Part shown: positions 52,077-59,792 of the stretch, piece by piece
Layout of the letters: each line of letters begins with the position of its first letter
Position numbering within the stretch: position 1 is the first letter of the stretch
Assembly: GCF_900106995.1 (NCBI RefSeq)
Contig: NZ_FNOK01000002.1
Span: 1-64,000, forward strand
DNA length: 64,000 nucleotides
DNA from: Saccharopolyspora shandongensis
Lineage (GTDB): Bacteria > Actinomycetota > Actinomycetes > Mycobacteriales > Pseudonocardiaceae
Direction: 5' to 3'
Translations under genes and position numbers: made by a program
Notes under the pieces: model-generated
Database searches by the model: none
Told to the model about the DNA's origin: nothing
What the model saw: only the letters and a program-made list of their open reading frames with translations

Positions 52077-53078
52077 ATGGCAGCGCCCGATTCTCCTCCC
52101 AAACCCGGCCGGAACAAGCCCAACACCCGGCTCGTGATGATCTCGGCTGCCATTGGCGCCCTGCTGATATTGGTGGTCAGCGCGGTGCTGAACTGGCCGA
52201 CCGGCGGCGGACCGGGCATCGGCGGGTCCGGCAAGATCGGCTCGGCACCGGCGCCGGAGGTGGTCTTCGAGGCCGCCGCGGGCGACTGCCTGAACTGGAC
52301 CGAGCCAGACGCCGCCGACATCCGCAAGGTCACGTGTAACGAGCCCCACCTCTTCCAGGTCACCGGCAGCGCGGAGCTGGACCGCGAGTTCGGCCCCGGC
52401 GCCCCGTTCCCGAACACCGAGCAGTGGCAGCAGCTCAAGCAGCAGCACTGCACCGAGGTGTCGAAGCAGTTCCTGTCCAACCGGTTCGACCCGAAGGGCA
52501 GGTTCAGCGTGGGCGCGTTCACCCCGAGCGAGGAGGGCTGGGGCAACGCCGACCGGAAGCTGCACTGCGGCATCCAGCAGCCCGGGCCGTCCGGCAAGCT
52601 CTACCCGATCACCGGCAGCGCGGCGGACATGGACCAGTCCAACGTCTACCCGGTCGGCCGCTGCCTGGGCATCAACGGCACCACCGTGTGGGACCCGGTG
52701 GACTGCGCCCGGCCGCACGCGGTGGAGATCACCGGCCTGGTCAACCTCGGCGAACAGTTCCCCGGCGGCTACCCGGAGGAGAAGCCGCAGGACGACTTCC
52801 TGGCGACCAGGTGCGAGGAGCTGACCGGTCAGTACGCGGGCGGCCCGGCCGTCGCCAAGGACAAGGGCCTGATCGTCTACTGGGACACGCTGGCGCCGGA
52901 GAGCTGGGAAGCCGGATCGCGGCAGGTCAACTGCAAGGTCAGCGCACAGCTGCCGGACGGCAGCGGGCTCGCGCCGGTGACCGGCGGCGTCAAGGGACCG
53001 GTGCAGGTCGGCAAGGAGCCGGCAGTGAAGGACACCGCGCCGATCGAGCCGGGCGTGCCCGCGACCGAGCCCCGCTGA
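52077..53078 (+). CDS. Septum-formation family membrane protein
   Basis: The 333-residue protein has a short cytoplasmic tail, one membrane helix (about 18-40, LVMISAAIGALLILVVSAVL) and a large external part. That part has two similar domains, each with a GDCLNWT or GRCLGING start and paired Cys and His-containing strands (CNEPHLFQVTG, CARPHAVEITG). This is the Septum_form domain family (Rv3835 type). It probably acts at the cell envelope or division site, but its mechanism is unknown. A 25-base gap separates it from the metalloprotease-like gene. Confidence 0.8.
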   Translation: MAAPDSPPKPGRNKPNTRLVMISAAIGALLILVVSAVLNWPTGGGPGIGGSGKIGSAPAPEVVFEAAAGDCLNWTEPDAADIRKVTCNEPHLFQVTGSAELDREFGPGAPFPNTEQWQQLKQQHCTEVSKQFLSNRFDPKGRFSVGAFTPSEEGWGNADRKLHCGIQQPGPSGKLYPITGSAADMDQSNVYPVGRCLGINGTTVWDPVDCARPHAVEITGLVNLGEQFPGGYPEEKPQDDFLATRCEELTGQYAGGPAVAKDKGLIVYWDTLAPESWEAGSRQVNCKVSAQLPDGSGLAPVTGGVKGPVQVGKEPAVKDTAPIEPGVPATEPR

Positions 53079-53103
53079 CGCCGAGGTGAGGTAGAACGGG
53101 GTC

Positions 53104-53454
53104 ATGCCGGTGGAGATGACCCGCGCTCGCTTCGAGGAGCTCGTGGGCGACGCCCTCGACCTGCTGCCCGCGGAGTTCGCGGCGGCGATGAACAACGTCG
53201 TGGTGCTGGTGGAGGACGCCAACCCCGAAGACCCGTCGCTGCTCGGGCTGTACGAGGGCATCGCGCTGACGGAGCGGGACAGCACCTACAGCGGCGTGCT
53301 GCCGGACCGGATCACGATCTACCGCGAACCGCTGCTGGACATGTGCGCGGACGAGGAAGAAGTGGTCGACGAGGTGGCCGTGACAGTGGTGCACGAAATC
53401 GCGCACCACTTCGGCATCGACGACGAGAAGCTCCACGCCCTCGGCTGGGGCTGA
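53104..53454 (+). CDS. Minimal zincin-like metallopeptidase family protein
   Basis: The 116-residue protein ends in a zinc-binding HEIAHHFGIDD (97-107), a full HExxH with the third ligand Asp107. It belongs to the small bacterial DUF1025/zincin-like family (Rv3836). The fold is a minimal metalloprotease without pro- or signal peptide, so it is cytoplasmic. Activity on proteins has not been shown for the family to my knowledge. It closely follows the septum-formation gene and probably shares its transcript. Confidence 0.85.
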   Translation: MPVEMTRARFEELVGDALDLLPAEFAAAMNNVVVLVEDANPEDPSLLGLYEGIALTERDSTYSGVLPDRITIYREPLLDMCADEEEVVDEVAVTVVHEIAHHFGIDDEKLHALGWG

Positions 53455-53467
53455 GCCCACCACCGAT

Positions 53468-53497
53468 GGTGTCCAGTTTCAATTGAAACTGGACACC
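53468..53497. repeat. AGTTTCAATTGAAACT palindrome, copy 5 (30 nt, perfect)
   Basis: The core is extended by GGTGTCC and complement, 14 bases after the metallopeptidase stop, between convergent genes. Confidence 0.8.
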
Positions 53498-53514
53498 CGA
53501 GACCCCGGAAACCG

Positions 53515-53532
53515 CAGTTTCAATTGAAACTG
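53515..53532. repeat. AGTTTCAATTGAAACT palindrome, copy 6
   Basis: An 18-base perfect palindrome ending four bases before the stop codon of the leftward phosphatase gene, 17 bases from copy 5. The pair repeats the double arrangement seen at 48579-48653. Confidence 0.75.
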
Positions 53533-53535
53533 GGG

Positions 53536-54183
53536 TCAGGGCGCGTCGAGGCCGTCCCAGGAGAGGCAGCGCCAGCCCGTTCGGGCGTCCGGGTCGGCTT
53601 CGAGGACGATCACGCCCGTGTTCGGCAGGTACCTCGCGTTGGCATGGGCGCCGTCGATGTTCGACGCCAGCACGCTCGCCACTAGCCGCAGCATCGCGCC
53701 GTGGCTGACCAGCGCCACCGCGCCGTCGCCGGCACCGTCGATGGCGCTGCGCGCCCCTCCGACGAACCGGGTCAGCGCCTCACGGCCCGTTTCCCCGCCG
53801 GGCATCGGCACGTCGAGGCGCCCCGCGTGCCAGCTCTCGTAGACGGCGTCGAAGATCTGCAGCGCCTCCTGGTCGCCGCGGCCTTCCAGGTCGCCGACGT
53901 AGACCTCGTGCGTTCCGTCGACGACCTCCAGCGGCAGCTTGTGCCGCTGCGCCAAGGGCTGCGCCGTCTGCTGCGCGCGAACCGCGCGGCTCGCGTGCAC
54001 CGAGACGATCTTCTCGTCGGCCAGCCGCTCGGCGAGCCGGACCGCCTGCTGCTGGCCGAGCTCGGTCAGGCCGGGGCCCGGCGGCAGTGTGTCGAGCAGG
54101 TGCGCCACGTTGGCCGGCGTTTGCCCGTGGCGGGCGAGGATCAGGTGCAATCCGGTCGGCGCTTCCAGCATTGGTCCGGTCAT
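53536..54183 (-). CDS. Histidine phosphatase (phosphoglycerate-mutase-like) family protein
   Basis: The 215-residue protein has the phospho-His motif LARHGQTPAN (16-25, His19), conserved Arg in VHASRAVRAQQTA, Glu in TYEVYVGDLEGR (as THEVYVGDLEGR) and the second catalytic His in LVSHGAMLR. These make it an active-looking phosphatase or mutase of the cofactor-dependent PGM superfamily; the substrate is not known. ATG 54183 overlaps the pheA stop by four bases. Rv3837c has the same position next to pheA. Confidence 0.85.
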   Translation of the reverse strand: MTGPMLEAPTGLHLILARHGQTPANVAHLLDTLPPGPGLTELGQQQAVRLAERLADEKIVSVHASRAVRAQQTAQPLAQRHKLPLEVVDGTHEVYVGDLEGRGDQEALQIFDAVYESWHAGRLDVPMPGGETGREALTRFVGGARSAIDGAGDGAVALVSHGAMLRLVASVLASNIDGAHANARYLPNTGVIVLEADPDARTGWRCLSWDGLDAP

Positions 54184-55103
54184 GCCAGCCGCCCCGCCCG
54201 GACGTCGTCGAGCCACTTCGCCGCGACCTCGAACGCTTGCTCCGAGGCCGACGGGCGGACGCCGGCCGGCGAGCGGTCCGCCTTCGGGTAGGAACCGAGG
54301 AACCAGACGGTGCTGCAGCGGCGGTGCAGCGCGGTCAGCGCGTCGCCGATCCGGGCGTCCGCGACGTGCCCGTCGAAGTCGAGGAAGAACCGGTACTCGC
54401 CGAACCGCTCGCGCAGCGGCCGCGACTCGATGCGGCTGAGGTTGATGCCGCGCAGCGACAGCTCGGCCAGCAGGTCGGCCAGCGTGCCGACCTCGTCGCT
54501 GATCACCGCGCACACCGACGTGCGGTCCGCGCCGGTGGGCTCCGGCAGGGCGCCGGGGCGGCGGACCAGCAGGAAGCGGGTGACCGCGTCGCGGACGTCG
54601 GCGACGCCGCCGGCGAGCCGCACCAGCGACGGGTAGTGCTCGATGGCCACCGGCGCGGAGATCGCCGCGTCGAACTCGCCGGAGGCCGCCGCGGCCGCCC
54701 CGGCCGCGGTGGAGCTGGCGGCGTGGACGCTGGCGCCCGGCAGGTTCTCGGCCAGCCAGCCGCGGACCTGGGCGAGCGCGTGCGGGTGGCTCGCGACGGT
54801 GCCGATCTCGGACAGCGCGAGGCCGGGCCGGGCCAGCAGGTCGAACTGCACCGGCAGCACGGCCTCCTGCACCGCGACCAGCGGATCGTCGGTGGTCAGC
54901 GTGTCCAGCGTGGCCGGCACCGAGCCTTCGACGGAGTTCTCCACCGGCACCCCGGCGGCCAGCACGTCACCGGCGCGCACGGCGGCCAGCGCCAGCGGCA
55001 CGGTCTCGAAGGGCACGAGTTCGGCTTCGAAACCACCGGTCAACTGCCGGGTGGCCTGTTCCGTGAAGGTGCCCGGCGGGCCGAGATACGCGATTTGTGG
55101 CAC
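54180..55103 (-). CDS. pheA: Prephenate dehydratase
   Basis: The 307-residue enzyme has the catalytic PDT domain beginning PQIAYLGPPGTFTEQA, the VENSVEGSV strand (about 55-63), and the TRFLLV motif (about 169-174) with its active-site Thr. A C-terminal ACT domain follows ([20 protein letters not shown], then FFLDFDGH) for feedback by phenylalanine. It converts prephenate to phenylpyruvate. There is no fused chorismate mutase, as in other actinobacteria. GTG 55103 is followed closely downstream by the overlapping phosphatase gene. Confidence 0.95.
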   Translation of the reverse strand: MPQIAYLGPPGTFTEQATRQLTGGFEAELVPFETVPLALAAVRAGDVLAAGVPVENSVEGSVPATLDTLTTDDPLVAVQEAVLPVQFDLLARPGLALSEIGTVASHPHALAQVRGWLAENLPGASVHAASSTAAGAAAAASGEFDAAISAPVAIEHYPSLVRLAGGVADVRDAVTRFLLVRRPGALPEPTGADRTSVCAVISDEVGTLADLLAELSLRGINLSRIESRPLRERFGEYRFFLDFDGHVADARIGDALTALHRRCSTVWFLGSYPKADRSPAGVRPSASEQAFEVAAKWLDDVRAGRLA

Positions 55104-55320
55104 CCGCCCAGACTAAGAGGGGACGCACCCGGCACGCGGGCAGGTGCCGGTGGCGCAACCACGACCCCCGGAAGACGGACGTCGCAATGGTCCGAATGCG
55201 CGGCCGGGTTGCGTCGGCCTTCCGAGTCCCGCGGCGCCCGCGGCATCCGGCGGATCGGGCGCGCGGCGAATCGGCGCCAGGTGTGACCTACCCGATGCCA
55301 CCGCGCCGCGCATTCCTGCG

Positions 55321-55932
55321 ATGCTGTGGGGCGTGACCGCAGATTCGGGGCGCTCAGCGGATGGAGCGGAGCCGGAGCTGCAGCTCGTCCTCTGCGCGCT
55401 GGACGAGCCGCTGGCCGCCGCCTGGCACGACATCGCCGACAGCCGAGCCGGCCTCTCCGTCCACCAGGGCTCGGTCCTCGACCTGCAGGTCGACGCCGTG
55501 GTGAGCCCGGCGAACTCCTACGGCTGGATGCGCGGCGGCATCGACGCGGTGTACGCCCGCGCCTTCCCCGATGTGGAGGAGCAGGTTCGCAGCGCGGTGC
55601 TGGCCTACCACGGCGGCGAGCTGCCGGTCGGCGAGGCGTTGCTGGTGCCCACCGGCGCGCCGAACCCGATCTGGCTGATCAGCGCTCCCACCATGCGGGA
55701 ACCCGGCGAGCGGCTGCCCGCCGACACGGTGCACCCGTACCTCGCGGCGCGGGCCGTGCTGCGGCTCTTGGCGAGCGCGGTCCTGGAGAACGGCACGCCG
55801 GTCCGGCACGTGGCCCGGTCCGTCGCGATGCCCGGCCTGGGCACCGGCATCGGCGGGGTGACGCCGGAGCTGTGCGCGCGGCAGGTCGCCGCGGCGTGGG
55901 ACGAGGTCTTCGCCCGCGTCGAGCAGCTCTGA
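55321..55932 (+). CDS. Macro-domain protein
   Basis: The 203-residue protein carries a macro domain: GSVLDLQVDAVVSPANSYGW (about 50-69), a Gly-rich GGIDAVYARAF loop, and a late AMPGLGTGIGGVTPELCARQ that binds the diphosphate. Macro domains bind or hydrolyse ADP-ribose derivatives. The usual Asn/Gly catalytic residues are partly changed (MRGGID), so hydrolase activity is uncertain. ATG 55321 and GTG 55333 are both possible; neither has a strong ribosome site and the gene may be leaderless. Confidence 0.8.
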   Translation: MLWGVTADSGRSADGAEPELQLVLCALDEPLAAAWHDIADSRAGLSVHQGSVLDLQVDAVVSPANSYGWMRGGIDAVYARAFPDVEEQVRSAVLAYHGGELPVGEALLVPTGAPNPIWLISAPTMREPGERLPADTVHPYLAARAVLRLLASAVLENGTPVRHVARSVAMPGLGTGIGGVTPELCARQVAAAWDEVFARVEQL

Positions 55933-56036
55933 CGAACCGCTCCCCAGTGGTTCGCCCGGCGGTGCGGACGATCAGGCGGAGCGCGATCCGAGTGAGTAAC
56001 GTCGGGCGCACCGGCCGACCACCCAGGAGGTCCCAG

Positions 56037-56549
56037 ATGCTCATTCGCCGTTTGGCCCGGCCGATGCTCGCCGCGATCTTCATCTACGGCGGGATCGGGG
56101 CGCTGCGGGATGCGCCGAGTCATGCGAAGGCGGCCGCGCCGCTGCTGGAGAAGACGACGGCACCGCTCAAGGACTCGCTCCCCGAGCATTTCCCGACCGA
56201 CCCGGAAACGCTGGTGCGCATCGACGGGGCGGTGAAGATCGGCGCCGGGACCATGCTGGCGATCGGCAGGTTCCCCCGGCTGGCCGCGCTGCTGCTCGCC
56301 GGGAGCGTCGTGCCCACGACGCTGGCCGCGCACGCGTTCTGGGAGATCGACGACCCGCAGGAGCGCGCCAACCAGCAGATCCACTTCCTCAAGAACATCG
56401 GGCTGCTCGGCGGGCTGCTGATCACCGCGGTCGACACCGGCGGCAAGCCGTCCGTCGGCTACCGGGCGAAGCGCCGCGCGCGCAAGGTCTCCGCGCACAC
56501 CCACCAGACCGTCGGCGCGATCAAGGGCGCGAAGAAGGTCAAGAAGTAG
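56037..56549 (+). CDS. DoxX-like membrane protein
   Basis: The 170-residue protein has four predicted membrane segments and the DoxX-family start RRLARPMLAAIFIYGGIGAL. It continues with VRIDGAVKIGAGTMLAIGRF and HFLKNIGLLGGLLI, ending in a strongly basic tail (RAKRRARKV and KGAKKVKK). Some DoxX proteins associate with superoxide or thiosulfate metabolism; this one is unassigned. ATG 56037 has a perfect AGGAGG six bases upstream, suggesting high translation. Confidence 0.85.
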   Translation: MLIRRLARPMLAAIFIYGGIGALRDAPSHAKAAAPLLEKTTAPLKDSLPEHFPTDPETLVRIDGAVKIGAGTMLAIGRFPRLAALLLAGSVVPTTLAAHAFWEIDDPQERANQQIHFLKNIGLLGGLLITAVDTGGKPSVGYRAKRRARKVSAHTHQTVGAIKGAKKVKK

Positions 56550-56619
56550 CCGCGATTTCGCGGTTTGTCAGGCAACCCTCAGCTCACCTCCCGCCGAGCA
56601 CGTACGTAGCGTGGGGTGC

Positions 56620-57261
56620 GTGCCAGTGAGGGTCCTGCTAGTCGATGATCATGAGGTGGTCCGGCGCGGGCTCCGCGACCTGCTGGACACCGAGGACGAC
56701 GTCGAGATCGTGGCGGAGGCCGGCGGCGTCGGCGAAGCCCTGGTGCGCGCGCAGGCGACCGGGCCGGACGTCGCGGTCATCGACATGCGGCTGCCCGACG
56801 GCGACGGCCTCGAACTGTGCCGCAAGCTGCGCGCCCTGCCCGAGCCGCCGTACTGCCTCGTGCTCACCGCCTTCGACGACGAGAGTGCGCTGGTCGGCGC
56901 GATCAACGCCGGGGCGTCCGGCTACCTGCTGAAGCAGGTGCGCGGGCAGGACCTGGTCAACGCGGTGCGCGAGGTCGCGGCCGGTCGGTCGCTGCTGGAT
57001 CCGGTCACCACCGGCCGGGTGCTGGACAGGCTGCGCAAGTCCACCACCCCCGAGCCGGACGAGCTCGCGGCGCTGACCGAGCGGGAGCGCAAGGTCCTGG
57101 AGCTGATCGGCGAGGGGCTGACGAACCGGCAGATCGCCGAGCGGCTGTTCCTGGCGGAGAAGACGGTGAAGAACTACGTGACCTCGGTGCTGGCGAAGCT
57201 CGGCATGGAGCGCCGCACCCAGGCCGCGGCCTGGGTCGCCCGCCGCCAGGGCCAGAGCTGA
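56620..57261 (+). CDS. NarL/DevR-type response regulator
   Basis: The 213-residue protein has a receiver domain with acidic VDDHE (8-12), phosphoacceptor Asp55 in VAVIDMRLPDG and Lys in GYLLKQVRG. A LuxR-type helix-turn-helix follows (LTERERKVLELIGEGLTNRQ, then AEKTVKNYVTSVLAKLGMERRTQAA). The C-terminal part closely resembles DevR/DosR of mycobacteria. GTG 56620 is chosen; GTGs at 56611 and 56626 are alternatives. A GAF-type histidine kinase at 58348-59505 is the probable partner although two genes intervene. Confidence 0.88.
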   Translation: MPVRVLLVDDHEVVRRGLRDLLDTEDDVEIVAEAGGVGEALVRAQATGPDVAVIDMRLPDGDGLELCRKLRALPEPPYCLVLTAFDDESALVGAINAGASGYLLKQVRGQDLVNAVREVAAGRSLLDPVTTGRVLDRLRKSTTPEPDELAALTERERKVLELIGEGLTNRQIAERLFLAEKTVKNYVTSVLAKLGMERRTQAAAWVARRQGQS

Positions 57262-57293
57262 CCGCGGAGGGGGAGCACGCGCGGCTGTGAGGC

Positions 57294-57512
57294 ATGCTGC
57301 CCGGCGTCTACGTCAGCCAGGTGCTCACCCGCCGGGGCGTGCACCGCAGCGCGGCGGGCCACGCCGTCTTCACCTCGCTGCCGATGATCATGCCGGTCCT
57401 GGCCGTGGCGGGCGACCGAGCGAAGGACGCGGAGCACGCCCTGCTGCGCTTCGGCCTGCGGGTGGCGGTGTGCGCGGCCCTGGCGGTGACGGCGGCGGCC
57501 CTGGTTGTGTGA
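57294..57512 (+). CDS. Small membrane protein or fragment, unknown
   Basis: The 72-residue frame begins MLPGVYVSQVLTRRGVHRS and ends in a hydrophobic helix LRVAVCAALAVTAAALVV. A second moderately hydrophobic stretch is TSLPMIMPVLAVAG. It may be a C-terminal remnant of a transporter, since no complete family is recognised. It starts 32 bases after the response regulator stop with GTGAGG close to ATG. It may simply be a chance frame. Confidence 0.35.
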   Translation: MLPGVYVSQVLTRRGVHRSAAGHAVFTSLPMIMPVLAVAGDRAKDAEHALLRFGLRVAVCAALAVTAAALVV

Positions 57513-57564
57513 CTGCTGTTCCGCGGAAGGAACTCCCGCCCACCGAACGAAGTGGAGAGGCACG

Positions 57565-58344
57565 ATGACCGATCGCGTCGGGATCATCGGCGTCGGCGAG
57601 ATCGCCCGCGCCATCGTGGAAGGCCTGTGCGCGGGAGTCGACGACCCGCCGGAGATCTTCCTCTCCCCCAGGGGCGCGAACGCGGCCGCCGAGATGTCCC
57701 GGCGCTTTTCCAGCGTGCGGGTGTGCGCCGACAACCAAGACGTGGTCGACCGCGCCGCGGTGGTGATCGTCGCGGTCCGCCCCGCCGACCGAGACGAGGC
57801 CCTCGGCGGGCTGGCGGTCGCCGCGGACAAGGTCGTGGTCAGCGCCATGGCGGGCGTGGGTGTCGACGAGGTGCGCCGGATCCTCGGCACCGAAGCGCCG
57901 GTCGTGCGCTCGATCCCGCTGCCCGCCGCGCGCGAGCGGAAGTCGGTCACCGTCATCTACCCGTCCCACCCGGTCGCGACGGAGCTCTTCGACCGGCTCG
58001 GCGGGGCGCTCCCGGCGACGGACGAGGATTCGTTCAACGTCTTCTCCGCGATGACGGCGACCATCACCTCGCACTACCGGTACCTGGTCACGATCACGGA
58101 ATGGGCTGCCCGGCAAGGAGTTCCGGCGGATGACGCGGACCGGTACGTCCGCGGCCTGTTCCAGGCCGTCGGCCGGGCGCTGGGCGACGAGTCGCGGCCG
58201 CTGCCCCGGATCGCGGCCGATCACGAGACGCCGAACGGGACCAACCAGCGAATCCGCACCGCCTGGTTCGACGCGGCGAACGCGGGCGCGCTGAACGAGG
58301 CGCTCGACGCGCTCCTCGCCGACTTCAAGTCGTCGCGGGGCTGA
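57565..58344 (+). CDS. proC: Pyrroline-5-carboxylate reductase-like protein
   Basis: The 259-residue protein has an N-terminal NAD(P) site VGIIGVGEIARAIVEGL (5-21). It also has AVRPADRDEAL, the VVSAMAGVGVDEVRRILG helix, and a late ATITSHYRYLVTITEWA and GTNQRIRTAWFD. These fit the ProC/P5CR dehydrogenase family. The C-terminal segment differs from classical ProC (PGGTT is replaced by NGTNQR), so it may act on another imine. ATG 57565 has GGAGAGG upstream. Convergent with the histidine kinase gene, only three bases apart. Confidence 0.75.
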   Translation: MTDRVGIIGVGEIARAIVEGLCAGVDDPPEIFLSPRGANAAAEMSRRFSSVRVCADNQDVVDRAAVVIVAVRPADRDEALGGLAVAADKVVVSAMAGVGVDEVRRILGTEAPVVRSIPLPAARERKSVTVIYPSHPVATELFDRLGGALPATDEDSFNVFSAMTATITSHYRYLVTITEWAARQGVPADDADRYVRGLFQAVGRALGDESRPLPRIAADHETPNGTNQRIRTAWFDAANAGALNEALDALLADFKSSRG

Positions 58345-58347
58345 GCC

Positions 58348-59505
58348 TCAGGTGGCCGCCGTCAGCGGCACCTCCCAGGTGACCGTGGTGCCGCTGTCCG
58401 GCGAAGACGTGATCACGCAGCGGCCGCCCGCCGCGACCGCGCGCTCTTCGAGGTTGCGCAGGCCGCGCTTGCTCACGTCGCGGGGAATGCCGCAGCCGTC
58501 GTCCACCACCTGCAGCAACAGCCCCGAGTCCGAGCGCCGGACCCGCACCAGCACAGTTTTCGCACCGGCGTGCCGGACGACGTTGGACAGCGCTTCGCGG
58601 AGCGCCGCCCGGGCGTGGTCGGCCACCGGCACCGGCACGCCGCTGAGGTCGCCTTCGATCTGCAGCCGCGGCGGCCAGCCCAGCAGTTCCCCGGCGATCT
58701 GCACCTCGGAGCGCATCGAATCGTCGAGCGCGGGCGCGTGCGCCGGGTCCTCCGGGTCCGCCGAGCGCAGCGTGCGGGCGGTGGCGCGGACCTCGGCGAT
58801 CGCCTGGTCGATCTGCTCCATCGTCTCGGACAGGCGGGCGGCGTCGGGGGTGTCGAGGCGGCCGGACAGCCGCCGCTCCAGGACCTCCAGCTGCACACCG
58901 GTGGCGTAGAGCCGCTGCACGATCACGTCGTGCAGGTCGCGCGCGATGCGCTCCCGCTCCTGGTAGACGGCGATGCGCTGGCGCGCCGTGGAGCCCTCCG
59001 CGAGCACCAGCGCGAGCCCGGCCTGCGCCGCGAACGAGGTCAGCACGTCCACCGCGACCCGGGTGAAGGTGCTGGCGCCGCGCCGCCGGTACACGGCGAG
59101 CGCGCCGAGCCGCCGCTCGCGGGTGCCGAACGGCGCGACCGCGAACGGGCCGTAAACCCGCAGCGCAGCGGGGACGTAAGGGGCGGTGAGCGGGTCGTCG
59201 ATCAGGTCGTCGACGACGACCGGCACGCCGCTGCGGGCGACCCGCGCCGCGGCCGAACGCGACGAGAGGACGGTGCCGACCGGGTCGCCGAGCGGGCCGA
59301 TCGCGGTGGGCGCGCCGTAGGCGGCCTCGACGGTCAGGCGGCCGTCGTCGGCTCGCACGGTGACGACGCCGAGGTCGGCCTCCGCGAGTTCCGCGGCGCG
59401 GCGGACGACCAGCGGGAGGACGGCCTCCGGGTCTTCGGCGGACAGCGCCAGCCGGGTGATCTCGGTGGACGCCGCCAGCATGCGCTTGGCGAGGGTGGAA
59501 TCCAT
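58348..59505 (-). CDS. GAF-domain sensor histidine kinase (DevS/NarX type)
   Basis: The 385-residue kinase has one GAF domain (about 25-170), then a HisKA_3 dimerisation helix with ERERIARDLHDVIVQRLYA (His192). A HATPase domain follows, with REALSNVVRHAG (N box), VVDDGCGIP and GLRNLEERA. The short form with a single GAF resembles the C-terminal half of DevS; no haem-contact residue can be assigned. It lacks membrane segments, so it is cytoplasmic. ATG 59505 or GTG 59514 are candidate starts. It likely phosphorylates the DevR-type regulator at 56620. Confidence 0.87.
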   Translation of the reverse strand: MDSTLAKRMLAASTEITRLALSAEDPEAVLPLVVRRAAELAEADLGVVTVRADDGRLTVEAAYGAPTAIGPLGDPVGTVLSSRSAAARVARSGVPVVVDDLIDDPLTAPYVPAALRVYGPFAVAPFGTRERRLGALAVYRRRGASTFTRVAVDVLTSFAAQAGLALVLAEGSTARQRIAVYQERERIARDLHDVIVQRLYATGVQLEVLERRLSGRLDTPDAARLSETMEQIDQAIAEVRATARTLRSADPEDPAHAPALDDSMRSEVQIAGELLGWPPRLQIEGDLSGVPVPVADHARAALREALSNVVRHAGAKTVLVRVRRSDSGLLLQVVDDGCGIPRDVSKRGLRNLEERAVAAGGRCVITSSPDSGTTVTWEVPLTAAT

Positions 59506-59589
59506 GTCATGCACGAGGCTATAGCTCCCACGAGCGCGAAGGCCGGTCCGGACGACGCAGGTCACAGCCCTTCCGGGACGCGGTTGACG

Positions 59590-59695
59590 AGGTGAACGGA
59601 CCGTTCGTCCCGGTGAGCGAGGTGAACAGGCCGTTCGCTTCGTCCACCCGACGCCGGTGCGCACTACCAGTGCGGAGTGAACGGACTGTTCGCCT
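59590..59695. repeat. Cluster of three GAACGGACCGTTC-type repeats, intergenic
   Basis: GGTGAACGGACCGTTCG (59591), GGTGAACAGGCCGTTCG (59621) and GTGAACGGACTGTTCGCC (59677) occur in the gene-free 59506-59792 region between the histidine kinase gene and the end of cydDC. They match the repeats at 7455 and at 62262-62380. Confidence 0.7.
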
Positions 59696-59792
59696 CACTG
59701 GCTCCGGTCGACAGGTCGCTGCACCGCTTCGAACCCGAACGCGCCCTAGCACGGCCCCACGCCACCACATCTCGAACAGCATCTGCACGCGG

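Noticed and set aside
48579-53532. CRISPR-like array from repeated AGTTTCAATTGAAACT
   Set aside because: Only isolated or paired copies at gene ends, no regular spacers and no cas genes.
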